From Rutpela maculata (taxonomy: Eukaryota > Arthropoda > Insecta > Coleoptera > Cerambycidae), in the NCBI GenBank assembly GCA_936432065.2, contig OW386293.2, forward strand, positions 49,137,923-49,201,922: DNA of 64,000 nucleotides, written 5' to 3'. The position numbers were made by a program, and so were the translations under genes. The notes under the pieces were generated by a model, which had not been told where the DNA came from, made no database searches, and was given only the letters and a program-made list of their open reading frames with translations. Shown one piece after another: positions 51,661 through 62,617 of this stretch; within the stretch, counting starts at the first letter, position 1, and the number at the start of each line of letters is the position of its first letter.

Positions 51661-53525
51661 GTCAACATGTGATTTAAGTAATGTACGCCCACTTACAAGG
51701 TTTCTTTTGAGGGTTCTTCATGTTTGTTTACATGCTGATTAATTATATATTGTAATTGATTTTATTTATTTTAGTTATATTCAAAATATTTTATTATGTA
51801 TTATACTTACCATTGCATTATCTAATTATAATAATTGTCAAAAATTGTCAATTTATGTACTTGTTTATTATTTGCTATTTTTATGTAAATAATCAATATT
51901 ATTATTATTATATTATTATTATTATTATATCTTTGGTTTTTGAGATATGAGGGATTATAGTTTTGATAAGCGATCTCGCTGTGAGAATATCACATTTCTG
52001 TTACAAAGATAATAAATGGCGCTCTCCATAAAATTAATGTCCTAATGCCTGTTTTCAAACTTTAAGTGAATTTTATAAGAGGGTGCGGGCGTGTGAATAT
52101 TTAAGACATCGCAATGGGCTCATTTAGCTTTTTTTTAAATTCATATTTCGAAAGTACATCTTGTAGTTAGTAAAAAATGTGCAAAATATTAAGGAAAAAT
52201 AAATAAGGAAAATAGAGTGCGCGAAGACGCAGTGTGACGTCAAGCCACCCGCACTCCAACCAGCGGTCGACCTCTGCGGGTCGACCGCTAGCCTGCGCCC
52301 AAATAGTTTCATACGGCAAGCACAAGTGGATAAAAATTGAGCGTACTAGTATCGAAACCAAAAAAGTAATGATCTTATGAAAAAAGTATAATGTTAATAA
52401 AATATTTTATACGATAAATACTTCGCCACTCAGATAGTTTTATTTGTTTTGTGTATAAAATATATGTTCGCAATATTCACTTGAACTGTTACTACAAAAA
52501 GAGCATCAGCGCATATTCTATGCGAAACACTTTCAGTGTCCTGTATTACATGTTAAATTTTTATTAGTGTATGCAATAAGTTTTAGTATTTTTAAATGTC
52601 CAGTGCACTATAACTTCTCAAGCACTATAACCACACGGACCACAAATCTTTTTACAATTCCTTTAGACTGTAAATATTTAACTTCCTTGCGGATAACCCA
52701 GGTTGGTCCCTATTGCCATACATCCACTATACATTTTTTAAATGCAAAGATAACACCTTATTCATGCGAGATACACAGAAACAAAATTTTCGAAAGTGAT
52801 GGAAAATTCGGAACTAACTTGCGAACACAAACATGGTGTTAGTGAATAGGACGTCATACAAAAAAATGTAGCGATACAATGAAAGTAGCACTGACGTACT
52901 GATTGTGCCCTGAAGCTCAATTTATAAACTAGCTGCAGCAGTTACAGTTGCAGTTGCCGCACCTGTAGTGTTTATGAAAAATACGAAAGTAATGTTTCCA
53001 TTTATAAAGTCAGCTGCCGCTGCGGTTGCAGTTCATATTCCGCAGGGAGATAACCAAAGTTTATCTGGAACGGCAACCACTGCGGAATTACCAACGGATA
53101 GCCAATGAAATTGTAGTTCATGGAGAACGTAAACAAATCGTCAAAAGAGTTACAAGTGAAGCGCATGCGTGAGAAGTATTCTACGACAGTAACAGCAAGA
53201 GTTTATAAATGAAAAATTTTCGTGCGAAAAATAACACAAGTTGATAAATATTAGAATAGTAAAATACTCTTGAAATGAGCTAGTTAAACAAAGTCCCAAA
53301 TATCCAAAATAAACAGGTATTACCACCAGGGCTGAAAGGCCTCCTAAATTATAGTGCTGCTTTACACGAGGAAGTCCTCTCTATCATTGTAAAACAACAA
53401 TTTTATATTGCTAATGCTAGCAAATTGACATAAACGCAGTGACTTCCGTTCTCGGTAATTTATTGCCTCTAATGTTAAATGATATGAACAAATGTTTGTT
53501 ATTGTTCTCGACGTTCGGAATCAGT
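51661..53525. other. No recognised gene; one perfect small hairpin
   Basis: An (ATT)n tract lies near 51896-51935. 'agcggtcgacc' at 52262-52272 and 'ggtcgaccgct' at 52279-52289 make an 11-bp perfect stem. Two blocks near 52935 and 53018 with 'gctgc' and 'gcagtt' words are similar. The open frame at 52567-52842 has no motif. Confidence 0.45.
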
Positions 53526-53530
53526 TTAAA

Positions 53531-54410
53531 GCCGGCGCCACACATGCGGTATCCGCCGAATTCCGAACATTCGCCTTTTGGCGAACTATTCGCGGAATAT
53601 TTGCCGAATCACAAGCACATTGATTCACACATATGTGCAGTTGTCAAAACTCAGTGTGGATACCGAAACAGGCGAATCATTCGGCAAACAGAGAGAGGAG
53701 ATTAAGATGAACAATTCAGAAATTTGTGCAGCAGCATTTTTATTTATGAGTACTGCACATTTAAACTATTAAAGAAAATTTTAAAAAGGAAAGCCTAAAC
53801 AAAGAAGATGGTGGATGGTTTCGCTTAATCGGATCAGATCAATGTAAATAAGAAAAATTTCATTGTCAAGTTTAAACGAAGGCGTGCCTACCTCGTGTGG
53901 AAAAGAGAACGTAGGTACCATTGAGCACGATTTTGAGTTTTTTAACTATGTAAACAATGTTTTCAAATCAAGTTTGTGGACAATGTGTTGCAGATTTATT
54001 ACTAGACGTCTTGTAGACTAGAAAGAATTCTGATATGTACAGGCAAATAGTAGGTGTACGCTTTTTCGTTGCACACAGGTGTTTATTCATTTTGATCAAT
54101 ATATGACATTTCAAATTGTAAAATTCGCTATCGGTATTGTGACATTTCATAAATAATGACAGTCGCTTTATTATGAAAGATATACTACTAATTAAGTTTC
54201 AACGCATATGTGGATCGGTGGTAGCATTTGCGATAAGGCGAATATTCATCTCTTTGATGTGTGCGCATTTACCGACAATCAACGGGACTTATTTGATGTT
54301 TTGCAAATAGCAAATATTTTCCTACACCCCATGTGTGGATGTGAGATATTCGCCAAATAGCAAATATTCATTATTCGGAAATCGGCGAATACCGCATGTG
54401 TGGCACCGGC
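53531..54410. mobile_element. TIR element, 880 bp
   Basis: Left end 'gccggcgccacacatgcggt' and the complement of the right end 'gccggtgccacacatgcggt' agree over about 38 bp. 'ttaaa' flanks both sides (53526-53530 and 54411-54415), a likely TSD, or TTAA within it. Both ends carry variants of 'attcgcc' and 'ggcgaa'. No transposase. Superfamily not assigned. Confidence 0.75.
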
Positions 54411-54834
54411 TTAAAATCAATAAGTTGGCGAATTGACTTGCCACGAATTAATGTGATTAAACAATATCTCAAAGGTACTTATCAAAAATAAAGTAAAGTA
54501 AGTAAATAAATTTTAACAAAGAGATATTCCCAAATCTGTGTCAATAAGCACTCCGGATTATTACTAAAATAATTTTACGGTTCTGCGTATGGATGACTAC
54601 GAAAAATAATAATCGATCCAATACTATCAAATGCAAAGAAAATCAAGTTCCCGTAAAATTTGAAAGAAAAAATAACTACGTTACACAATTACTTACATCT
54701 ATACGATATCTTACGAATCTCCGGTGTTATTATCTTCGTCGTCATCATCAATCTCTTTCTGAGAAAAATTCAGCGAAATCTGATCATTGCAACCACCACA
54801 AGCCACTGTACACCTTTTTTTTTTTTTTTACATC
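54411..54834. other. Spacer, no gene seen
   Basis: The 102-codon plus-strand frame at 54593-54901 includes a poly-T-encoded run and shows no motif. Confidence 0.4.
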
Positions 54835-54939
54835 CGCAAAAAAGAATCTTCATGCAGTTGTCCATTTAGAGCTGAACCTGAAGGTACGCCCTCTTCAATA
54901 GGTCGATGGCTGTATCCTCTGTGGGAGGTGACGAGGCTG

Positions 54940-54983
54940 GCTGCAATGAAAACTAAACTAAGTAGTTTAGTTTTCATTGCAGC
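54940..54983. repeat. Perfect 44-bp palindrome
   Basis: 'gctgcaatgaaaactaaact' plus A is followed by AG and then its exact complement. It lies within the TGCDTTS relic, where one arm may be original coding sequence and the other an inverted copy. Confidence 0.9.
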
Positions 54984-55138
54984 TTTAACAAATCATTCAT
55001 ATCTGTATCAATTTAGTTCATAAATAGGCGCATCATACACTGCCAAGATTTGCTTAAATCCAGTTTCAATGTTCTTCGCAAAATCAACATCATTTTCCTT
55101 AAATTGTTGAACAATTTCTTGTAGATTCCTTCTATTAT

Positions 55139-55177
55139 CCAATATTTTAGAAAAGAACAACTTTTCTAAAATATTGG
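55139..55177. repeat. Perfect hairpin, 17-bp stem, 5-nt loop
   Basis: 'ccaatattttagaaaag', loop 'aacaa', then the exact complement. Also within the TGCDTTS relic. Confidence 0.9.
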
Positions 55178-55346
55178 AAGGAAACAACCTTCTTTTAAAA
55201 CAGAATAATGAAGTTGTGTCGCATCCAGTAACAGTGCGGACAATTTGAATATGCCTCTTAATATGTGAATTAATATAATTCAAAGTTTTTGAGGTGCATA
55301 CTTTCCGCTTTTTGGAAAACAAATATACACACCAATTATATGGCAA

Positions 55347-55940
55347 TGCCTACTTTAAAGGATATTTTGATTAAGTAATATGTGCTTGTCAATCAAAGGT
55401 TATAACACTTTTGTGTTGCATGCGCGCGCTTACACTGCAGAAGCCCTCTAAAAGTGTAGCGAGCATTAGTTGCAAAATTTCTAGCCCAGAAAATTGCGCA
55501 CAAATGACAAAAGTTATATATATATCTTAGGTAAAATTTCTTCATCTTTCTTGTTGTTAAGTTATTATAAAAAAACATATTTGTACATTTCGGATTATTA
55601 GTTCTACCATTCTTCAGAATATTCTCTCAAATATTCAAGTAACTTCCGTTATTTGAAATACCCCCCAGGTCTTCAAATATTTTTAAGCAATTGAAATAAT
55701 AAGAAAAATAGTGCAAATTCTGTGAATAACTATTAAAATCAAGATCCAAATCCAAGAACTTTGCGGAGAATTTGAAGTACCAAATACTAAGTACTGTGAT
55801 TCAAATGTACTTTAAATACGGTATTTTCAACACCATAATTATTTCAATTACTATTTCAAGTACTTTCATTGGAACTTTGAAGAGCTCTGTGTGTTGCACA
55901 TCCTAAAATGGTACCAATTTATATATCAATTTATTTTCCT
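55347..55940. other. Upstream region or intron before the aminopeptidase exon
   Basis: No repeats or frames of note. It ends in 'tttattttccttttag', a good polypyrimidine tract and acceptor for the exon at 55946. Confidence 0.45.
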
Positions 55941-55952
55941 TTTAGGTGAAGG

Positions 55953-56578
55953 ATGGAAGGATTTAAAATACTTCTTTGTATTATCCTTGGTTCCCCATAT
56001 GTTACTGCAGCAGCACTAGAAAATTATGAAGAACACAACATTAAAAGTGATTCAGTTTATCGCCTTCCCGGTGATTTATTACCGGTCTATTATTTTTTGT
56101 CTTTTACAATGGATCCAACACAAGGCGATTATACTGGATATGTAATGTTACATTTTGATGTGGCTGAAAATGTCGACGTTGTAAACGATATTTATTTACA
56201 TGCAGACCTTGACTTCTTGACAATAAACCAAATCATAGTAAATAATGTGAGACAATGTGATATCGCGGACAGATATGAATCTGATATAGTACGGATTGAT
56301 TGTTATAATTTGGATATTACTGGAAAAGATAATAGTATGTACATAGACTTTAGTGGTAAATTTTCAACTGAAGATGAATTTGGTTTAGTCAAAACTAATT
56401 ATTTTAATCAAGGAATAGAATACATTTTAATTGAATCTAACTTTAAGCCAACATATGCAAGAAGAGCCATTCCATGCTTTGATGAACCAGAGTACAAAGC
56501 TAGTTTCTCTCTAGATATAACGTATCCTGCAAACTATAGAGTTTTAACTAATACTCCCGTATTGTTTGAAAGGACCGG
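55953..56578 (+). CDS. First coding exon of an M1 aminopeptidase (aminopeptidase N-like), partial
   Basis: An acceptor (ttccttttag) ends at 55945, so 55946-55952 is 5' UTR and the ATG at 55953 starts the protein. Residues 1-20 ('MEGFKILLCIILGS' plus 'PYVTAA') form a signal peptide. The next 190 residues are the N-terminal beta domain of M1 peptidases: 'YRLPGDLLPVYYFLSF' is the usual 'RLP....P..Y.l.l' opening, and 'ARRAIPCFDEPEYKASF' is the highly conserved 'R...PCFDEP..KA.F' block, followed by 'YRVLTNTPV'. The exon ends in codon phase 2 at a donor GG/GTAAGAG (56579). The catalytic exons (GAMEN and HEXXH) are not found downstream in the window, so the gene continues beyond 64000. Insect members are usually GPI-anchored gut proteins; this is inferred. 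No stops or shifts: a functional exon. Confidence 0.88.
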
Positions 56579-58059
56579 GTAAGAGAAAGTGAATGTCTTA
56601 AAATAGAGAAGAGTAGAATGTGCATGCTTTTGTTGAATTACCATATCAGTATATCAATTTATTTTTTCCTTTATTGTCTTTTTCATTGTTTCTAATATTT
56701 TTCTTCTTCTAGCACAGTCAATGTATTATTTGACCCGTGAAAAATTCCTGCAAGGATTTTTTTGTTTGTTTGTTGGGGAATTGCCAGAATTATTAATTAA
56801 TGTTTCCCACAAAAATATCATTGCCATGTCTAAGGTCAAAATTTGTTTTTCCCAATTATCTTATTTCCTGTTCTGTTTGATCTAACAGGAAAAGAGAGAT
56901 AGATAATTGAGAAACTGATTTTGATCGTCGCCTTATACAGTATCGGCAAGCGTTTGATTAGGTACGGCAATAAGTGCATTCGAGAGCGAAGCAACTAGGC
57001 TATTCCTGTTTATCGTATAACACATCCTACTCGTGCCACCTGCTTTCCCCACCACATGTGCGTGGGCAGCCCTGTCTGCGGAATTTCAATTTGTTTCTCG
57101 TTTAGCATAATAAGCAAAAGTTTGATTTGTTTTTATTTAGTAGCTACTCAAAATGTCAGTTTATACACCTGCTGAAAAGTTCAGATACTTAAATGGTCAA
57201 TGATGTACATATGATTTTATTGATGCGCATGTCACTATTTGCCCCTCTTCTAGAGCACTGGTAGACGCCTTTATTATGAGCGGTCAGTTGAGTCGTTGAA
57301 ACTATGCAATACCTAATCCAGGACTTTCCGATACTGTATTAACAAAAAATTCCTTATGGGGATTACTCACGGGTACCCCCCGTTTCTTTGCTCTATCTAA
57401 ATTTCATCATTTAGCGTCTTTTATGCGCTGCTTGGTTTTTTATTTCTTACTCCTATTTGCTCTTTTAAATTTTCAGTTTTAATAGATATATAAAATTGTA
57501 TGCAATAGTGTAAGTAATCAAAAGTGGTACTCCAGTTTAGAGCTAGAATTCTGTTAAACAAGCTCTCTACACTAGGCCAGTCTGCCATTTGCTTCATTTG
57601 TTTATTACAAATTTTAAATCATTTGTTATACTCCCCGTATCAAACAAATACAAACATATTGCCACAAACTTGTTAAAAAGATAATATTTTTAACAACTGA
57701 ATTGTTGAGTTAAAATTTTAGGAGAATCTGTATTAGACAATAACATTTATTCATTAAAAATCATTAGAAACTTGTAGAACTTGAAAATAGTCTTATAATA
57801 TTACATTATCAATTATAGAAATACATACATTTGAAACGGTGATGAAATCACAATAGCACTCTGCAGAGAAGTTAGTAATAAAACTACAAAAAAGTCTAGG
57901 AAATAGTATGCAAATTCGACCATGACAGGTTACCATCTGCCTGTCGATAATCGAAGAGACTATATAAGTACCAAAGTTTTTTTTCTCTGTAAATTTTTGG
58001 TATGGCGGAGGTATAGGGAGGGGGGGGACATTTTTTTTATCGAATGGTTACTGATATCT
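56579..58059 (+). other. First part of aminopeptidase intron, no other gene seen
   Basis: Sequence after the donor shows no further coding exon. Two short AT-rich stretches and no strong repeats were seen. Confidence 0.45.
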
Positions 58060-58265
58060 GTCCGCATCTGTCTGTCCTAAGCACTCAAAATCCAGTTCTT
58101 GCCGGCTTTCCTCTGGACATTATCCCTCCATCTTGTTGGGGGTCGCCTCTCTGATGATCTCGTTCCTGACTCTGTCCTTCAAGCTGATCCCCAGCATCGC
58201 GCGTTCCATTGTCCGTTGATACATTCTGAGTCGGTTAGCCCAGTTTTGTGTTAGAGCTATAGTTT
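58060..58265 (-). pseudogene. RTE-like non-LTR retrotransposon C-terminal fragment
   Basis: The minus frame reads 'ALTQNWANRLRMYQRTME' and 'RAMLGISLKDRVRNEIIR', a well-conserved C-terminal block of RTE-type reverse transcriptases, then 'EATPNKMEG' and a stop, with 'ESRQELDFECLGQTDADR' continuing. No palm domain is present. It lies antisense within the intron. Confidence 0.75.
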
Positions 58266-58267
58266 CG

Positions 58268-58935
58268 AGGCGTGCGGTAGCCGGAAATAATAAAAAAAAA
58301 AAATTAATTACCGCACCAAGGGCGCAAAATGTTTGTTTTGGCGTGTACGGTACTGTACTGCAGTGGCAGACATTTCTATCGGTCGGTTTTTAATCACCGT
58401 CCACATAGTAGTTAATATATGTGCTACATACGCCAATTACGCTAGCAGATGAAGTTAAAATCGAAAAAAACTTCTGCCCACCTAACTTATGGACTAAAAA
58501 ACCATAACCTTGGCTGGCAGATATTTTGCCATATTTAATCCCCCAAACCACCCCTTAAAATCGCACGTTTTAAACTTAAAAGTTTAAAAAAAGAGTCCAG
58601 CTCAAATTCCTCGCATTTCCACCTGTAATAACATATCCTTAATATTTATAAAATATTATATTTATAGGAAACAAAATAGAGACGAAAAAATTGAACATTT
58701 TTTAACCCTTTAGGGGGTAGTTTGAAGGGGTTAAATTTGTCAAAAGTGTCTGCCAGCCAAAGACAGGGCTTTTTATTGCCATGTGAACCATTCAGTTTTA
58801 ACTACTTTTTGTCAACATTCCAAATGTCTGTCACTACAGTACATTACTGTACACGGCAAAACAAACATTTTGCGCCAAATTTAGTCCGGTAATTAAAAAA
58901 ATATTTTTTCCATTTCCGGTTACTGCGCGCCAATC
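58268..58935. repeat. Foldback repeat with ~120-bp arms
   Basis: 'gcgcaaaatgtttgttttgg' with 'cgtgtacggta' on the left is mirrored by 'ctgtacacggcaaaacaaac' with 'attttgcgcc' on the right; outer ends pair as 'gtagccggaaat' and 'atttccggttac'. No coding frame. Confidence 0.75.
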
Positions 58936-59865
58936 GGAAGTTTCATCTACCAGCGTATTTGGGGTATGTGAAGACATACATATACTAACTAACTATGCGG
59001 ATAGATATCGGTTTGGAAATTAGCATGTTCAAGTATGATATTCTATTTTTTCCGATTCCATTTCTTTTTGCGCAGGTATAGTCATGACCTAGAATTTTTT
59101 GAAAAGTTTTGTGTTTTCGTAAATTATTTAAGTAGCACATTTTAACGTAGATTTGAAAAAATTGGTGTACACATAATCGAATAATTGTCACTAAGCTCAG
59201 AGATTTATTATCAAACATCCCAACAAATGAATCCAATGGACTATCTTCATTAATTATGTACCTTTTTGGTAGCTCATTCTGCCTCCTACATCATCAGATT
59301 GAAATTAATATTAGCCGGGTATTGGTATATAAAGTCTGTTCATTGATAGAGCCCATGTGTGACGTCACGAACGTCTGAACTAAGATGCCGTATGCTCGTT
59401 GGTGTTTTCGAATGCACAGTTTTATATTTTACTTGATGTATTTAATTAGATTTAATTAAAGGAAATTGAATTATAAGCACATATATACATATACATCTAT
59501 TGTAAACTTATAGTAATTTAAGTTAAATAAATAAATTATAATATTGAATTGTTTTGGTTTCAAGTAAAAAATATGATAGAACAAATATACAAAATAAATA
59601 CAAGTAAATAGTTGCAGCTAAATATTTTTATTCATTAAGTAATAGAATTTTGTCAAATAAATATGTGTAATCTTAAAATAAAAAGATGTACTTAATACTA
59701 ATTATGCCGATATAAAATAAATATGGCAGTAAAATACAAATACTTAGTATAAGATAAATAAATAAATTTAATGTTCGTCGTCAATGTCTAATTCTTTCCT
59801 CATCGTCGCTTTCATTATTAACACTTATAATGAGTGGCATAACTTCTTCAGTATGAACCTCTCAA
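58936..59865. other. AT-rich intron DNA with repeat shared with 29277-29480
   Basis: 59398-59620 resembles 29277-29480 ('tgttttcgaatgcaca', 'gttttggtttcaagtaaa'). No gene seen. Confidence 0.5.
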
Positions 59866-60890
59866 TCATATATATGTCTCTAAAATTAATTTATTTGTGT
59901 GATTTACACACTTGGACCAAACTGAGCTCGACACTTGAGATAAAGCCTCATTCCACATAGCAAGAACAGCTTCGTCATTAAAACCATCTTTCCTGGTGTG
60001 TTTGTCATAATACTCCTTACAAATTCCCAAAACAAGTTCTATTGGGTTGAGTTGACAATGATATGGTGGAAGCCTCAGTACTTCATGTCCATGCCCTCTA
60101 ATTAAATTGTCGATAACATAGTATTGCTCTGTTCTGTTAGCTCCAGCCATTTGGAGGAATTCGGCTTTAAATGCAGTATCACTGAAATCCATGTTTTTTG
60201 TCTTTAACGAGGTTTGTATTTTTACTTTCGTTCAAGATCCGGTTGGTTGTTTTTCTTCAACCCGAGAGTGGTACTCAGCATTATGTTAAACAATAATGCT
60301 TGGATTTTGTAACCCCGGCAAAAGTCTCTCTGTCAGCCACTTTTCAAAATTTTCAGAGTTCATGTTGTCATGGTAATTTGTTGACTTATTCTTGGTGGAG
60401 AAAAATAAACTCGCATCTTCAGCGAAGATATGAATAGATCCTGTGTGTACAACTATAAATCTTTTACCTTCTGTAGCTGTACGATGCCTTTTAGATTTAC
60501 TGGAATCATCTTCCAAGAACGTTTTATTGCTCCTCTTCTAAAAAAAGTTTCGTCTAAGACTACATTTTTGGGGTCATTACTTTTCAAATTTTTTACGTAT
60601 TTGCGTAAAAACTCTAACGGTTTTAGATAAATTTGAGGTCTTTCACACAGTACTTTTCTATTATCATCTTTTTTAAAGGGAAAGCCTAATTTTTTAATAA
60701 TATTTTATATAAACTGGTACGGCCAATATCAACTATTACTCTAGATTTTAGCTCTTCTAAAAGGATAGCCAAGGAAATATGTTTATGATCAGACAACATA
60801 TCGTAAAAAATATTTTTTTATTTCATATTTTACAGCGTCGTGTAACTCTGTTTTGGACTTTTTACGATTCCGAAGCTCAGGGTTCCACAT
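59866..60890 (-). pseudogene. Decayed Tc1/IS630-like transposase (antisense in intron)
   Basis: On the minus strand, N-terminal helices ('HDAVKYEIKKIFYDMLSD', 'SLAILLEELKSRVIVDI') lead to 'LCERPQIYLKPLEFLRKY' and 'NVVLDETFF' (first catalytic Asp), 'EGKRFIVVHTGSIHIFAE', 'NMNSENFEKWLTERLLPG', a damaged second block ('HNAEYHSRVEEKQPTGS', where the expected Asp is His and a stop precedes it) and 'LPPYHCQLNPIELVLGIC' with the last acidic residue. At least three stops and two shifts. The family (DDE_3, common in insects) has no intron, so this is a transposon remnant. Confidence 0.78.
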
Positions 60891-61785
60891 TTTCTTTGTC
60901 GTTTTTAGCTATTTTTCTTTCAGTCCTTTCAAGTTTTTAAAGACTCACCCACTCGCCTTTGAACAGCCTTTATTGACAATAAAGGTCCACCATTTTCATT
61001 TTCCTTTTGAAAATATTCCAAATTCCAAACTAACTGCTGTGATTGCGGTTTAAAAATTCACCAGGATGCATGTTTACTATTTTAACAATAGAACAAGACT
61101 AAAATTGCTCTTTTATGCACTAATTGAAATAAGTGCACTATACCTGCTACACCAGACTTCCGAGAAAATCGACCGGCCTTTGAAATCGCCACCCGCATTC
61201 GACGACGACACGCGTTACGCAAATTGCTTTGCTGTCGAACGATAGAAATTCCGCACATCGGTCATAACTAGATAGTCTGGTGATATTAGGAAAATGTCTC
61301 GGAAAGTTTTGGGGCAAGCCAAAAATTAGCCTACCTCTACAGAATTTCCTCAGAAATCCGAAAAAAATAGTGTTCACCACTCAAAACGGCGGCTTTAATT
61401 GTTATTCAACTTTTTGTAAACAAAATGAATTTTTCCCACTTACTTGTTTGCTTATATCTTCGCTTTTAAAGCTCGTAGAAAAATGTTCGACTCGTCAATT
61501 TCTTCGTCGTGGATTCCACTATAAGGAAAGTATATGCAAAGAACGCATTCTTGATTGTTAATAACATTTTATGGCAAAAAACTGAAAAAATTGAATTTTT
61601 GGATCCATGAAATTTGAAGTACTGTAGAAACAAATATAAAATCTGCATGTTAACGATATTATGAGAAATGGAACACATTTTTACCCTTAATGAAATGCAC
61701 TTTGTCCCGTTGCAAAATATTAATTATTTTTTTGCAATTAATCTATAAAAAGAACATTTCAAACTACTATACTAAAAGGTCATAT
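60891..61785. other. Intron DNA, no recognised gene
   Basis: Open frames on both strands have no motif. GC is higher at 61150-61260. Nothing else is supported. Confidence 0.4.
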
Positions 61786-62180
61786 TGTAATGTGTTACAA
61801 CCCTAGAATGATGTATTTGCACCTACTCGAAAAAGAACCTACCAGAAGATTCCAAAGTGACATCTGGAATTATCGAGAGAATGGTGGCGTCATCACAGAA
61901 CAATCGAGATCTGTCATTTTTAGGTATAAAAGACCGATCGCATTCTCGGCGAGTAGTTCAGAAAGTTGAGAAAGTATAGAAAGTGAGGTTAAGAGTTCAA
62001 AGATAAACAAAGTAATAAACATTGTGATTTTTAGTCAGTAAAGTGTATTTAAATTAATAATAGTATTGTGAAGTATCCAGTAAACATTTAATAAAGTGTG
62101 TTAGTGGACATCTCTTGTTATAATTTTTGGAACCCACGGAATTTGCGAGGGTGGTTTCCTAAGGATGGAAACACGTTACA
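61786..62180 (+). mobile_element. 5' LTR of a Gypsy-like retrotransposon (395 bp)
   Basis: Begins 'tgtaatgtgttacaacccta' and ends 'ggaaacacgttaca', with terminal TGTAA...TTACA inverted repeats. A TATA box (61925-61930) lies about 140 bp in, and an AATAAA at 62090-62095 can serve for polyadenylation. The primer-binding-like 'ttggtgtcagaaagcgg' begins 2 bp after. The 3' LTR lies beyond the window, so the ends rest on position and structure alone. Confidence 0.7.
61925..61930 (+). promoter_or_regulatory. TATA box of the LTR promoter
   Basis: 'aggtataaaagacc' is a strong TATA context in the 5' LTR and is followed about 30 bp later by 'ctcggcgagtagttcag', a reasonable start region. Confidence 0.6.
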
Positions 62181-62182
62181 AA

Positions 62183-62199
62183 TTGGTGTCAGAAAGCGG
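62183..62199 (+). promoter_or_regulatory. Primer-binding site-like sequence
   Basis: 'ttggtgtcagaaagcgg' starts 2 bp after the LTR end. The form TGGTGTCAGAA..CGG is common at this place in insect Gypsy elements; the tRNA was not identified. Confidence 0.6.
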
Positions 62200-62617
62200 A
62201 ATTTTATGACAAGAGGAGCTCTGAAGTTGTGCTGGAGTGTTCGAGAAGTATTCTCGAGGGTTAGTGCTAACACGGAGGACTCATTTACTGGACATTGTTC
62301 GAGGGTTATTTTCGAACAGGAAAATAGTGTTAAGTGCATTTTTGAAACATTGTAGAACATTTTATTAGGACATTAGTGTGATAATTAATTCCTTTGAACT
62401 GAGAAGTGATAGAGACACTGAAAAAGACTCATTTAGTGCGTGAAAATTTCTAGAACTTTTCTATTTGGACATTAGTGGAGATTAGTAAATTCTCTAAACT
62501 GGATAGTAACAAAAGACTCTGAATAAGACTTTTTCGTGCTATTTCGAGATTTGTCTGGAAAGTTCCATTACCGATATTGACGTGACAGTTAAATTTATTT
62601 TATTTTAATTTCATCGT

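Larger units (their letters stand above)
54835..55346 (-). pseudogene. Relic of the dispersed 'TGCDTTS' protein family
   Basis: The minus frame at 55346-55008 contains 'VRTVTGCDTTSLFCF' and 'RRNLQEIVQQFKENDVDF', then 'LAVYDAP'. After a stop and a 44-bp palindrome, another minus frame continues with 'PPTEDTAIDLLKRAYLQVQL'. The order 'TGCDT(T/V)S', 'YDAP', 'LPPT..A...H..R.Y.QVQ.W' is that of an uncharacterised protein found in many copies in insects and cnidarians, probably carried by a mobile element. Only the C-terminal part is present, and it is broken. Confidence 0.6.

Noticed and set aside
62098..62355. 85-codon open frame upstream of gag
   Set aside because: It spans the LTR end and primer-binding region, and has no motif; gag with a zinc knuckle starts at 62618.
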